Of a DNA stretch of 64,000 bases, positions 27,166 through 35,454 are shown in pieces. Origin of the DNA: JBKECO01 sp047974745 (lineage in GTDB: Bacteria > Bacillota > Clostridia > Lachnospirales > Lachnospiraceae). Below the pieces are notes generated by a model. It did no database searches. It was not told where the DNA came from and worked only from the letters and a program-made list of their open reading frames with translations. Position numbers and translations under genes: made by a program. The stretch covers positions 124,001-188,000 of the forward strand of contig JBKECO010000011.1 of the NCBI GenBank assembly GCA_047974745.1. Reading direction: 5' to 3'. Positions within the stretch are counted from its first letter, which is position 1; each line of letters opens with the position of its first letter.

Positions 27166-28696
27166 TTGCTATTTTCTCCTCTCTGCCCCCAGTCATCAGA
27201 ACTCCGATCTCCTCTTTTGTGGTCGTTCTGGCATCTACGATTCCGGATACCTTTCCTTCACATAAGACCAGTATTCTGTCACAGAGCTCTAAAATAACAT
27301 CCAGATCCTCGATGACGCAGATGACAGCTACACCATTTTCCTTCTGCTCACTCAACAGATTGTAAATCGTATAGGAGGAATTGATATCGAGTCCCCTGAC
27401 CGGATATGCAACCATTAGTACTGTAGGGCTCAGTGAGATCTCTCGGCCTACGAGGACTTTCTGCACATTTCCTCCTGACAGTCTTGCCACAGGGGTTTCG
27501 ATCTTAGGTGTTACGACACCCAGTTCATCGACTATTTTTTCTGCAAGGATCTTTGGATCCTTACGGTCGATAAATAGTCCTTTTCCATTTTTATAGCTGC
27601 GGATCATCATATTATGTGTAATATCCATGGTTCCGACCAGACCCATTCCAAGGCGATCCTCCGGAACAAAAGCAAATCTGATATCCAGATCCTGTATGGC
27701 ATCTGCCTTCAGTTTTGTGATATCGTGGCTCTCTCCCTTTTTATCATGGAATAAGATCGTTCCACTGTGAACATGGGCAAGTCCGGCGATCGACTCAAGC
27801 AATTCCTTCTGACCGCTGCCGGAAATACCTGCTACACCCAGTATTTCTCCGCTATATGCTGTAAACGAGGCATCCTTTAATACATCGAGCCCCTCTTTAT
27901 TTCGACAGTAAACATTCTTCATATCAATACGTTTCTGGGGGTCGACGGGATCTGATCTTTTAATATCCAGACTGATCTTTTCTCCCACCATCATCTCTGT
28001 CAAGGATTCCACAGTGGCATCCTTTGTATCGATCGTACCAATGTACTTTCCTTTTCGTAGTACGCTGACCCTGTCAGAGATTTCCAGTACTTCATTGAGC
28101 TTATGTGTAATAATTATGATGGATTTCCCATCCTCTTTCATGTTTCTAAGAATCTGAAACAGCTTTTCTGTCTCATGAGGTGTCAATACAGCTGTTGGCT
28201 CATCCAGAATCAGGATCTGTGCGCCTCTGTACAGCACCTTGATAATTTCTACTGTCTGCTTCTGTGAAACGGACATATCATATATTTTTTGCTGCGGATT
28301 CAGCTCGAATCCATATTTTGATGTCAGACTATTGATTTCCTCTGTGATCTGCTGCATCTTCTGCCCTTTTTGCTTTGGTAGTCCCAGAACGATGTTTTCT
28401 GCAGCATTGAGTATATTGATCAGCTTAAAATGCTGATGTATCATTCCTATCCCGAGAGCAAAAGAGTCTTTTGGAGAGCGTATCATGACTGGTTCCCCAT
28501 TGATATGGATCTCACCATGATCTGGAAAATAAATTCCCGAAAGCATATTCATTAATGTTGTTTTTCCACTTCCGTTTTCTCCAAGTATTGATAATATCTC
28601 GCCTTTTTTCAAGGTAAGGTTCACATTATCATTCGCAATGACTTCCCCAAAATGTTTGCTTACATTTTTTAACTCTATTGCATTCACCTGTTCCAC
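27155..28696 (-). CDS. nupO: nucleoside ABC importer ATPase, two ABC domains (NupO/YufO type)
   Basis: 513 residues containing two ABC modules, as in sugar and nucleoside importers. The first is complete (GENGSGKTT Walker A, VSQKQTVEI, ILILDEPTA Walker B). The second is degenerate in Walker A (VAGISGSGQKELLES) with LSGGNVQKVLVGRE and a Walker B region reading VLMVAYPVRG, where the usual aspartate-glutamate is missing. Such asymmetry is normal in this family. The start codon is GTG at 28696, placed seven bases after AGGAGG; no nearer ATG fits. Confidence 0.92.
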   Translation of the reverse strand: MEQVNAIELKNVSKHFGEVIANDNVNLTLKKGEILSILGENGSGKTTLMNMLSGIYFPDHGEIHINGEPVMIRSPKDSFALGIGMIHQHFKLINILNAAENIVLGLPKQKGQKMQQITEEINSLTSKYGFELNPQQKIYDMSVSQKQTVEIIKVLYRGAQILILDEPTAVLTPHETEKLFQILRNMKEDGKSIIIITHKLNEVLEISDRVSVLRKGKYIGTIDTKDATVESLTEMMVGEKISLDIKRSDPVDPQKRIDMKNVYCRNKEGLDVLKDASFTAYSGEILGVAGISGSGQKELLESIAGLAHVHSGTILFHDKKGESHDITKLKADAIQDLDIRFAFVPEDRLGMGLVGTMDITHNMMIRSYKNGKGLFIDRKDPKILAEKIVDELGVVTPKIETPVARLSGGNVQKVLVGREISLSPTVLMVAYPVRGLDINSSYTIYNLLSEQKENGVAVICVIEDLDVILELCDRILVLCEGKVSGIVDARTTTKEEIGVLMTGGREEKIANEL

Positions 28697-28771
28697 AAAA
28701 ACTCCTCCTATAAAATGAATTTGCGGAACTGCAGCAGCAGTTCCGCGAAAACATGGTATCTGTCCTGATTT

Positions 28772-30049
28772 CTACTGTGTCAGTTCTGTAATACCATCAA
28801 TACGAAGATCAAATGATGGAGCTGAACTAAGCTCTGATTCATGGAAATAACCATCTGATACATAATCTGCATATTTTGCATAAGCTTCATCAGATGCAAT
28901 CAAATCTTCAATTGTGGAACCGCCAATTGTAAATGTAGTGGTATCAAATACATGCAGTGTACCTGCAATGATCGCTGCTTCTGCTTCTGCTGCTTTTGCA
29001 TCTGTTCCTTCTGCGATAACAGCTGTATTCAATGCTGTGATGCCAACCGCATCATCTACATATCCCTGGCACCAGTCTGTTGAAAATTCAGTACCTGTCA
29101 TAACGCTCTGAACTGCATAGGTGTAATATGCTCCCCAGTTGATGTATGGTGATGTCATTGCTGTGCTCGGTGCTACGGATGTCATATCTACATTATATCC
29201 TACACAAGGTACTCCTGCAGCTTCACATGTGGAAGGTGCTCCTGTTGTATCAGCATGCTGGCTGATCAGTTTTGCGCCATTTGCGATCAGCTGAGATGCA
29301 ACCTCTGCTTCTGTTGACATATCAGCCCAGCTGTTCGTATACTGAACATCCATGGTAACGGTAGGACACACGCTTTTTGCTCCGAGGTAAAAAGAGGTAT
29401 ATCCTGAAACAACTTCAGCATAAGGGAATGCACCAACATATCCCATTTTTGCCTGATCTGCTGTGATCTCGCCTGCATCGATCATCTCATTGAGTTTCAA
29501 GCCTGCTACGATACCGGAAACATATCTGGCTTCGTAAATGGAAGTAAAGTAGTTATGCATGTTCGTAAGTCCTGAAAGTGCTGCCTGATATCCTGTTGCA
29601 TGTGCGAACTGGATTTCCGGATATTCTGTTGCTGCCTGAATCAGATAATCCTCATGACCAAAGCTTGTTGCAAAAATAATGTTACAGCCCTGATCTGCAA
29701 GATCAACTGCAGCATCATATGCGGATTCATCCTCTGGTATATTTGTCTTTTCGATGACCTGATCCTCAGACAGACCAAGTGACTCCATCATTTTCTCAAT
29801 TCCTTCCATGTGAGATGCTGTATAGCCTTCATTCTCATCTCCAACATAGATCACGCCGACTTTGATATCGGTCGCTTCCTGTGCTGCATCCGCTTCAGAC
29901 GTTTCAGATGTAACTGATTCTGTTGCTGTTGTTGATTCTGATGCAGTAGTATCTGTAGTAGTTGTACTATCAGATGTTGATCCACAGCCAGCAGCTAGAC
30001 CTGCGACCATGGCAACTGCCAAAAACAATCCAAGTGCTCTTTTCTTCAT
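28772..30049 (-). CDS. bmpA: BMP-family substrate-binding lipoprotein
   Basis: 425 residues with a lipoprotein signal peptide ending at AGLAAGCG, so Cys22 is the probable lipidated residue, followed by a Ser/Thr-rich linker (~24-55) and a BMP (PnrA/Med) binding domain: KVGVIYVGDENEGY, IFATSFGHEDYL, KMGYVGAFPYAEVVSGYTSF. Proteins of this family bind nucleosides or purine-related ligands outside the membrane and feed the NupOPQ-type permease encoded downstream. AGGAGG precedes the ATG. It is the first gene after a strong promoter and a terminator-like hairpin. Confidence 0.92.
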   Translation of the reverse strand: MKKRALGLFLAVAMVAGLAAGCGSTSDSTTTTDTTASESTTATESVTSETSEADAAQEATDIKVGVIYVGDENEGYTASHMEGIEKMMESLGLSEDQVIEKTNIPEDESAYDAAVDLADQGCNIIFATSFGHEDYLIQAATEYPEIQFAHATGYQAALSGLTNMHNYFTSIYEARYVSGIVAGLKLNEMIDAGEITADQAKMGYVGAFPYAEVVSGYTSFYLGAKSVCPTVTMDVQYTNSWADMSTEAEVASQLIANGAKLISQHADTTGAPSTCEAAGVPCVGYNVDMTSVAPSTAMTSPYINWGAYYTYAVQSVMTGTEFSTDWCQGYVDDAVGITALNTAVIAEGTDAKAAEAEAAIIAGTLHVFDTTTFTIGGSTIEDLIASDEAYAKYADYVSDGYFHESELSSAPSFDLRIDGITELTQ

Positions 30050-30203
30050 AATATCCTCCTATTTACTACTTGTTAAGGTCAAAATTCACTCTGACCTGGT
30101 ATCTTCAGATCGTGTCAGACTTTGTTCCCACACAATCCTTAAAACAGCCTTTTTCATTTTACAAGCAAAACGTTAAAAAATCAATAAAAGTATGTCATAA
30201 AAG

Positions 30204-30240
30204 CAGAAAAAAGAAGTCACGTGTGAAAACACGCAACTCC
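30204..30240 (-). terminator. terminator/attenuator hairpin in the leader of the BMP importer operon
   Basis: Twelve base pairs (30229-30240 with 30213-30224, two G-U pairs in the middle and one near the base) with loop UUUC on the - strand, followed by a U-run with one C. It lies only about 11 bases after the expected transcription start of the promoter at 30258-30285. It could end the guanine deaminase transcript or act as an attenuator of the importer operon. No purine aptamer was recognised around it. Confidence 0.7.
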
Positions 30241-30257
30241 TTTGCTGCCTTTTAAAA

Positions 30258-30285
30258 AGTATATCATGATAAAAATAAATGTCAA
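30258..30285 (-). promoter_or_regulatory. strong sigma-A promoter for the BMP importer operon
   Basis: Reading the - strand: TTGACA (30280-30285), a 16-base spacer and TATACT (30258-30263). Both hexamers are near consensus. It lies in the 252-base gap between guanine deaminase and the BMP lipoprotein; the leader to the lipoprotein ATG would be about 200 bases. Confidence 0.75.
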
Positions 30286-30301
30286 TCCTGTTTTTGATTA
30301 T

Positions 30302-31591
30302 TTAGTCAAACTCAATTTTTCGACCTGCAACATATTTGTCTTTTAACCTTGCCTGATCAAAAAAGTACATCAGACGCTCCACTCGAAGGGACAGGGGATA
30401 CTTCACCAAACTTCTGATCGCCGAGTCATCGATCACAAGAATATCTGCATCATACCCTTGCTCGAATGCTCCGGTCTTGCCAAAATAACTTCCGCCAGAT
30501 CTTGTCGCCATATAAAATGCCTCCGCAAAGCTTAGATACATCATGGACGGATCCACCAGCCTCCAATACATCTTAGAAGCCTGTATCGCAAGCGTGACAG
30601 CTCTTGGCATTGATAAGGTCGCACCGCCGGCCACATCCGTTCCGATGGCGACGCAGAGCCCCTCATTCAAAAAAGCTCGAACGGGTGCGATTCCTGAAGC
30701 TATATTCATATTGGAATCAGGACAGTGTGCAATATAGGTGCCTTTTTCTCTTAACAGCCTTCTCTCATCTTCTCCAAGGTAGACGCAGTGTGCCATGATA
30801 GCAGGCTGCTCCAAAGAGCCGAGCATATGAAAGTCATCATATGCCTGACCATAGCTCTCAGCCATTGGAACAAGTTCATTCACCCACGCAATTTCTGCAT
30901 GATTTTCCGAAAGGTGGGATTGCACGGGAACCTTGTATGTTGCTGAGAGCGTTCCAAGACCATTCATCAACTCATCCGTACAGGTAGGAATAAATCGAGG
31001 CGTGATCATTGGGAATGTCCTTTGAAATCTCTTTTTGGACGTTTGGACCCATTCCTTAGTCTCTCGCAGCAGCTCCTGCGTACTAAGATAACAAAGTGCA
31101 GAATCTGCGTTACGATCCATATCGACCTTGCCCACGTATGTGATCAGACCACTCTTCTCGAGCTGTTCCATCAGCTCAAGTGTTCCAGCCTGATGCAGAG
31201 TTGCGTAAACACAGGCTCTTGTTGTGTAACTTCTTTTTAGATCCTCTGTAAAAATCTCATATGCTTTTTTTGCATAGGTGATATCCTTGTATTTTGCTTC
31301 TTCCGGAAAAGTATAGGTCGAAAGCCAGTCAAGGAGTTCTAGATCCATGCCGAGCCCCCGAAAAGTATACTGGGAAGCATGCAGATGAAGATCTGTCATA
31401 CCCGGAATGATGATCTGTCCGCTGCAGTCCCTGACAGGGATGTTTTCGAAGGAATCCGGAATCTTCGAATAGATTCCCTCGATCCTTCCATCCATACAAA
31501 TCAGATAGTGATTCTCATAAGTAAGCAGCTCCCTGTCGCTGCCGGAATAAGCAATATCGCCTTTTAATATAAAACAGTTCTTCCTGTCCAT
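30302..31591 (-). CDS. guaD: guanine deaminase
   Basis: 429 residues, amidohydrolase fold with GuaD-type sequence: PGMTDLHLHASQYTFRGLGM gives the HxH metal ligands and the GuaD-like following loop, HLSENHAEI and MAHCVYLGEDE the next histidines, HCPDSN the substrate loop and IGTDVAGG the catalytic Asp. It converts guanine to xanthine, feeding the molybdenum hydroxylases of the same island. The start at 31591 has GGGGGAG upstream; upstream frames are not supported. Strand and spacing suggest it may be read through from its own promoter after ohrR. Confidence 0.92.
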   Translation of the reverse strand: MDRKNCFILKGDIAYSGSDRELLTYENHYLICMDGRIEGIYSKIPDSFENIPVRDCSGQIIIPGMTDLHLHASQYTFRGLGMDLELLDWLSTYTFPEEAKYKDITYAKKAYEIFTEDLKRSYTTRACVYATLHQAGTLELMEQLEKSGLITYVGKVDMDRNADSALCYLSTQELLRETKEWVQTSKKRFQRTFPMITPRFIPTCTDELMNGLGTLSATYKVPVQSHLSENHAEIAWVNELVPMAESYGQAYDDFHMLGSLEQPAIMAHCVYLGEDERRLLREKGTYIAHCPDSNMNIASGIAPVRAFLNEGLCVAIGTDVAGGATLSMPRAVTLAIQASKMYWRLVDPSMMYLSFAEAFYMATRSGGSYFGKTGAFEQGYDADILVIDDSAIRSLVKYPLSLRVERLMYFFDQARLKDKYVAGRKIEFD

Positions 31592-31610
31592 ATATGCTCC
31601 CCCTCTTGTT

Positions 31611-31651
31611 GATTGCAGGCATCTCCATCGCCGGCGGTGCAATCTTTTTTT
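31611..31651 (+). other. hairpin followed by T7, antisense to the guaD leader
   Basis: GATTGCA (31611-31617) pairs with TGCAATC (31638-31644), with a GCCGGC core between them, and seven T follow on the + strand. No + strand gene needs a terminator here, so it may only be a leader hairpin for guaD read on the - strand. Confidence 0.3.
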
Positions 31652-31718
31652 ACAGAAAAATACTCCGGAGAAATAACTGCTTCATTGCAATCCATTCCTC
31701 AGGAGTAACATTATGCTC

Positions 31719-32147
31719 TTATTTGCCCAGGATCTTGTAGAGTAAGTGATAGAGCTGTCTGATTTCATCCTGATCGATCGTAAGACATTCACCAAGTCGC
31801 ATCGGAATATCCTTCGCCCTATCTCGAAGATCGGCTCCTTCTGCAGTAAGCGTGACAATCAGATTTCTCTCGTCCTCTTTCGAGCGGCATCTTTCGATAT
31901 AATTCTTTGCTTCCAGCTTTTTGAGTACAGGTGTCAGGGTACCTGAATCTAAATATAAATACTCGCCCAGCTCCTTGACATTCAATTCCTTCTTATCCCA
32001 CATGACCATCATGGTGATATACTGTGTGTAGGTAAGGTCGATTTCATCCAGTAGCGGCTTATATTTTTTAACAACTTCCTTTGCACTCGCATAGAGAGGA
32101 AAACAAAGCTGATTTTCTAGTTTCAGTGCATCGTATTCTGTATTCAT
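31719..32147 (-). CDS. ohrR: OhrR-type MarR-family peroxide sensor
   Basis: 142 residues. The sequence LENQLCFPLYASAKEV places a single cysteine (Cys15) exactly where OhrR proteins carry their redox-sensing cysteine; the winged helix (LNVKELGEYLYLDSGTLTPVLKKLE, then RSKEDERNLIVTLT) is complete. OhrR represses genes against organic hydroperoxides and is released on cysteine oxidation. The gene sits just downstream of a glutathione peroxidase gene, its likely target. Confidence 0.9.
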   Translation of the reverse strand: MNTEYDALKLENQLCFPLYASAKEVVKKYKPLLDEIDLTYTQYITMMVMWDKKELNVKELGEYLYLDSGTLTPVLKKLEAKNYIERCRSKEDERNLIVTLTAEGADLRDRAKDIPMRLGECLTIDQDEIRQLYHLLYKILGK

Positions 32148-32198
32148 TGGTACACTCCTTACTGCCTTACTATCCTTGTATCATTTAATCCTGGTATT

Positions 32199-32227
32199 AT
32201 TTTATACTATGCACTCCCGGTTGACAA
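32199..32227 (-). promoter_or_regulatory. candidate promoter for ohrR
   Basis: On the - strand TTGTCA (32222-32227), a 17-base spacer and TAAAAT (32199-32204), or a 15-base spacer to TATAAA. It lies in the 110-base gap between the peroxidase and ohrR. Confidence 0.4.
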
Positions 32228-32257
32228 GCCGAAGGATACAATTCCTGTCAGACTGAT

Positions 32258-32734
32258 TTACTGACAGGCTTTTTGAATGCTGCTCTCGAGCTTTTCCGGT
32301 GTGACGGTCGGAGCAAATCTGGCAATGACATGTCCTTGCTTATCCACTAGAAATTTTGTGAAATTCCATTTGATCTTTTTACCCAGGATCCCGCCCTTCT
32401 TTTCTTTGAGAAAGGTATATAAAGGGGCTTCATTGCTGCCATTTACATCGATTTTCTTGAACTGAGGGAATGTTGTACCATAGTTCAACATACAGAACTC
32501 AGAGATTTCTGCCTGACTTCCTGGTGCCTGATTTGCAAACTGATTACATGGAAAATCCAGAATTTCAAGCCCTTTGTCCTGATATTCCTTGTATAACTTC
32601 TCTAGTCCTTTGTACTGCGGTGTAAAACCACAGCCGGTTGCTGTATTCACGATCAACAGTGCTTTTCCTTCATACTGCTTTAGTGAAACCTCTTTTCCGT
32701 CACTTCCAACTACCATAAAGTCATAAATATTCAT
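32258..32734 (-). CDS. gpx: glutathione peroxidase family thiol peroxidase
   Basis: 158 residues of the glutathione-peroxidase family with catalytic Cys in VNTATGCGFTPQY, Gln in the following helix region and the DFPCNQFANQAPG and WNFTKFLVDKQG motifs. The active residue is Cys, not selenocysteine. It reduces hydroperoxides, most likely with thioredoxin in a Firmicute. It is preceded by a leader of about 215 bases with repeats and followed by ohrR. Confidence 0.94.
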   Translation of the reverse strand: MNIYDFMVVGSDGKEVSLKQYEGKALLIVNTATGCGFTPQYKGLEKLYKEYQDKGLEILDFPCNQFANQAPGSQAEISEFCMLNYGTTFPQFKKIDVNGSNEAPLYTFLKEKKGGILGKKIKWNFTKFLVDKQGHVIARFAPTVTPEKLESSIQKACQ

Positions 32735-32804
32735 ACTTTCTCGTACCGTTCCTTTTCTTATTTTTTCGTTTTCATTTTTTGTTTTCTTTTTTCATTTTCA
32801 TTGC

Positions 32805-32866
32805 TTGATTTCATACTTAGATTGCATTGTTTGATGTCATACTTAGATTGAATTGTTTGATGTCAT
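32805..32866. repeat. 26-bp tandem repeats in the gpx leader
   Basis: TTGATTTCATACTTAGATTG (32805-32824), TTGATGTCATACTTAGATTG (32831-32850) and a partial third copy TTGATGTCAT (32857-32866) recur with a 26-base period. The rest of the 385-base gap 32735-33119 holds the gpx promoter, two terminators and T-rich sequence, with no gene seen. Confidence 0.8.
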
Positions 32867-32955
32867 TGTTTCGTTTTTCATGTTCACAATGTCTGCACCA
32901 TCCATATCAATTTTCGATTGCATGTCATTTAATTGTTTGCAATGATTATGTTAAT

Positions 32956-32982
32956 AGTATACCAATCTCTTGCTTTTGTCAA
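32956..32982 (-). promoter_or_regulatory. candidate promoter for gpx
   Basis: On the - strand TTGACA (32977-32982), a 15-base spacer and TATACT (32956-32961). Good hexamers, slightly short spacing. AT-rich sequence just downstream (ACAATTAAAT at about 32930-32940) could host an OhrR operator, but a full palindrome is not evident. Confidence 0.5.
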
Positions 32983-33016
32983 GTACTGTCTTGATGACTT
33001 ATGTGATCGTATTATC

Positions 33017-33038
33017 AAAAAAAAGAGGATCGCATCCT
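33017..33038 (-). terminator. short intrinsic terminator behind potD
   Basis: AGGAT-GCG-ATCCT stem followed by C and eight U on the - strand. It is the second of two terminators after the polyamine operon. Confidence 0.55.
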
Positions 33039-33053
33039 AATTTCTGACACTGT

Positions 33054-33081
33054 AAAAGGACAGCCAGGTGACTGGCTGTCC
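33054..33081 (-). terminator. intrinsic terminator of the pot operon
   Basis: GGACAGCCAG pairs with CTGGCTGTCC across a four-base loop (33058-33081), then UUUUAC on the - strand, 38 bases after the potD stop. Confidence 0.75.
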
Positions 33082-33119
33082 CTATAAAGCCCGAAAGAAG
33101 GGCGTACATGCGGTCTGGA

Positions 33120-34661
33120 CTAGTATCTGCTCGACCTGCGGCGCATCCACATGTTGCGAAGCTTTAGAATCAGGATGACTGCACAGACAATCGCAAGTAA
33201 AATTAGTACCGGTGCAAGTTGACTGATCCGAATCTGATCAAAATTAAAACACCTTACATTGATCCACATCTGATTTAATTTCTCATTCGTCTCATCGCTA
33301 AAATAACCCATTACTGCACTGCGCTGCAGGACTTCGACCGGTGGATATTGTGCAAAAAGCTGCCTTTTTCCCTGTTCGCTGCTTGCGGTCAGTATATACT
33401 CCGTATCTGTTTCCTCTCCGGAAAAGAAATATCCAAGCGGATATTCCATCGTATCAACCTCATCCTCTGCCTCAAAATTCCATTTCAGATAATCATAGAC
33501 CAATGGATCCTCTCCTCCGGAAATGACAGAGGTATATCCTATATAGTACATATTGCGAACAACATTGTCTGGTCGTGAAATGAAATTTATGAATGCTTCT
33601 GCGGCTTGTTGCTTATCTGCATCTCCGTTAATTCCGGATTTTAGCATTACCCATCCATCCATCCAGAGATTGGTGCACTCTTGTGGTACGGCATAATTCA
33701 AGTACAGTCCATCCTCCTCTGCAACATCCATGGCATAGACGGCGTCTCCGGACCATTGCAGATTTGCAACGATTTTTCCTGTTATCATATCCGCTTTTCC
33801 ACTGTCTGTTTCAAACGAATATATATTCTGTCGAATTTCCTGCAACAAATCTTCCGCCTTCTGGATCGTTTCGTCGCTTGTATCATTCATGACTGCAGCA
33901 AGGTTGCTCTGGTAGTTCAAATCACTTCGGAAGGCAGGTGCCAGCAGCAGATCCTTATTCATGATAGCCAGTGTCGGAAAATAGGACTCTCTTGCACTGT
34001 CTTTTATAGTCACCTGTTTCTGATACTTTGGATTTCGCAGAATATCCCAGGTAGATGCGTCCTCCTCCGATACTTTTTCCGGGTTATAAATGATGCCAAT
34101 GGTTCCCCACATATAGCCGGCAGCATAATCATCCAGATACTTACCATTGATAGAGTAGCCGCTGAGTGTTTTGTATATATACGGAGAAACTCCGTTTATA
34201 TAATAGTTCGCATCTAAGCTGTCATCTGTAAATTCAGAAGAAAGCGGCCAAAGCCGATCCTCTGCCAAAAGCTTCATGATCATATATTCAGAAGGACAGA
34301 CAAGATCATAGGTCTCGCCAATCATCAGCTTACTGTAAAGATCTTCATTGGTTCCAAAAGTAGAATACTCCACAACTACCTCTTGACCATATGTCTCAAG
34401 GTACCAGTCTTCATAGTCCGATACCAGCCCATCTATACTTGTGATATCTCCGGAAGGAAGGTCGATCGTCTCATCATCGCCCCAGTCTCCTTCATCCATA
34501 TACTCCTCCCAATTCCCGATCTTTAAGACAATTGGATCACTTTCCTCTGCCACCTCTGTGGCTTGTACAGGCAGAGTCTGTATCGTAACAGGCAGAATCA
34601 AAAGCGCCAATACTGCAGGCTTTATGAAAGAGCCCTTTTTTCTAAATTTCTTTTCCGGCAT
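33120..34661 (-). CDS. potD: spermidine/putrescine-binding protein with C-terminal membrane anchor
   Basis: 513 residues. An N-terminal hydrophobic segment (~14-34) with a cleavable-looking PVQATE end and no lipobox cysteine is followed by a PotD-type periplasmic-binding domain (KIGNWEEYMD, YDLVCPSEYMIMKLL, WGTIGIIYNPEKV, NLQWSGDAVYAM, WMDGWVMLKSG). A single membrane helix near the end (~484-503, LAPVLILLAIVCAVILILKL) and an RRR tail anchor it to the membrane. The usual Gram-positive PotD is a lipoprotein, so the anchoring mode differs. It overlaps potC by 20 bp. Confidence 0.9.
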   Translation of the reverse strand: MPEKKFRKKGSFIKPAVLALLILPVTIQTLPVQATEVAEESDPIVLKIGNWEEYMDEGDWGDDETIDLPSGDITSIDGLVSDYEDWYLETYGQEVVVEYSTFGTNEDLYSKLMIGETYDLVCPSEYMIMKLLAEDRLWPLSSEFTDDSLDANYYINGVSPYIYKTLSGYSINGKYLDDYAAGYMWGTIGIIYNPEKVSEEDASTWDILRNPKYQKQVTIKDSARESYFPTLAIMNKDLLLAPAFRSDLNYQSNLAAVMNDTSDETIQKAEDLLQEIRQNIYSFETDSGKADMITGKIVANLQWSGDAVYAMDVAEEDGLYLNYAVPQECTNLWMDGWVMLKSGINGDADKQQAAEAFINFISRPDNVVRNMYYIGYTSVISGGEDPLVYDYLKWNFEAEDEVDTMEYPLGYFFSGEETDTEYILTASSEQGKRQLFAQYPPVEVLQRSAVMGYFSDETNEKLNQMWINVRCFNFDQIRISQLAPVLILLAIVCAVILILKLRNMWMRRRSSRY

Positions 34662-35454
34662 TGCTTGAAATTCCCTTTCTGTCAGAGGTCAGATTGCTGA
34701 TCAGTACTGAGATCAGTATTATTGCAAAGATCAAAGTTGATAATGCCCATAGGGCAGTCTTGATCTGTGTATTTGACCCTTTTGTGGCATTTACAACATA
34801 GGTACTGATCGTGTCAAATGTGGCAGGTTTTGTATAGGTCGTAATAAAATAGTCATCCAGAGATAAGGTTATCGCCAGAAAAAAACCAGAAATAATACCT
34901 GGAATGATCTCGGGTACAATAATTTTAAACATTGCCTGGGATCCACTCGCACCGAGATCTAATGCTGCTTCATACATACTGTAATCCATTTTACGCAGTC
35001 TCGGCAGAACAGATAGATAAACAAAGGGTGTCGAAAGTACTACGTGCCCTATCACGAGTGGTATAAAAGTGTCTTTGTCAATGCCCACTACAACGATCAG
35101 CAGAATGCAGATGGAAAAACCAGTAACGACATCTGCATTCACGATCGGAATCTGATTGGCAGCTGTCACGAAGCTTCTTACTTTTTTGGAAGAATAGAAG
35201 GTACCGATCGCACCGCAGGTACCAAGTATCGTCGCGATCACTGCACTTCGAACGGCAAGGGACAATGTGCCGCCTATCATATCCAGCAATTCAGGCGTTG
35301 TGAATAACTTTTGATAGTTATCCAGCGTAAAATTACCTGCAGCCCCTATTGTAGGTGCATCCAGAAAACTATAGACAGAAAGTACAACAATTGGCAGATA
35401 GATAAATAGAAGGATCAGACCTATCCAGCCGGCCGATATCATTTTTTTCATCAT
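34642..35454 (-). CDS. potC: polyamine ABC importer permease PotC
   Basis: 270 residues, six predicted helices, with the coupling loop YEAALDLGASGSQAMFKIIVPEI. Its start overlaps the potB stop by ATGA. Confidence 0.92.
   Translation of the reverse strand: MMKKMISAGWIGLILLFIYLPIVVLSVYSFLDAPTIGAAGNFTLDNYQKLFTTPELLDMIGGTLSLAVRSAVIATILGTCGAIGTFYSSKKVRSFVTAANQIPIVNADVVTGFSICILLIVVVGIDKDTFIPLVIGHVVLSTPFVYLSVLPRLRKMDYSMYEAALDLGASGSQAMFKIIVPEIIPGIISGFFLAITLSLDDYFITTYTKPATFDTISTYVVNATKGSNTQIKTALWALSTLIFAIILISVLISNLTSDRKGISSNAGKEI

Noticed and set aside
30050..30301. Purine riboswitch ahead of the BMP importer
   Set aside because: The conserved loop sequences of guanine, adenine and PRPP aptamers are not present; only a hairpin terminator is visible.
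33681..34217. Open frame of 178 codons on the + strand
   Set aside because: It is antisense to potD and shows no domain or ribosome site.
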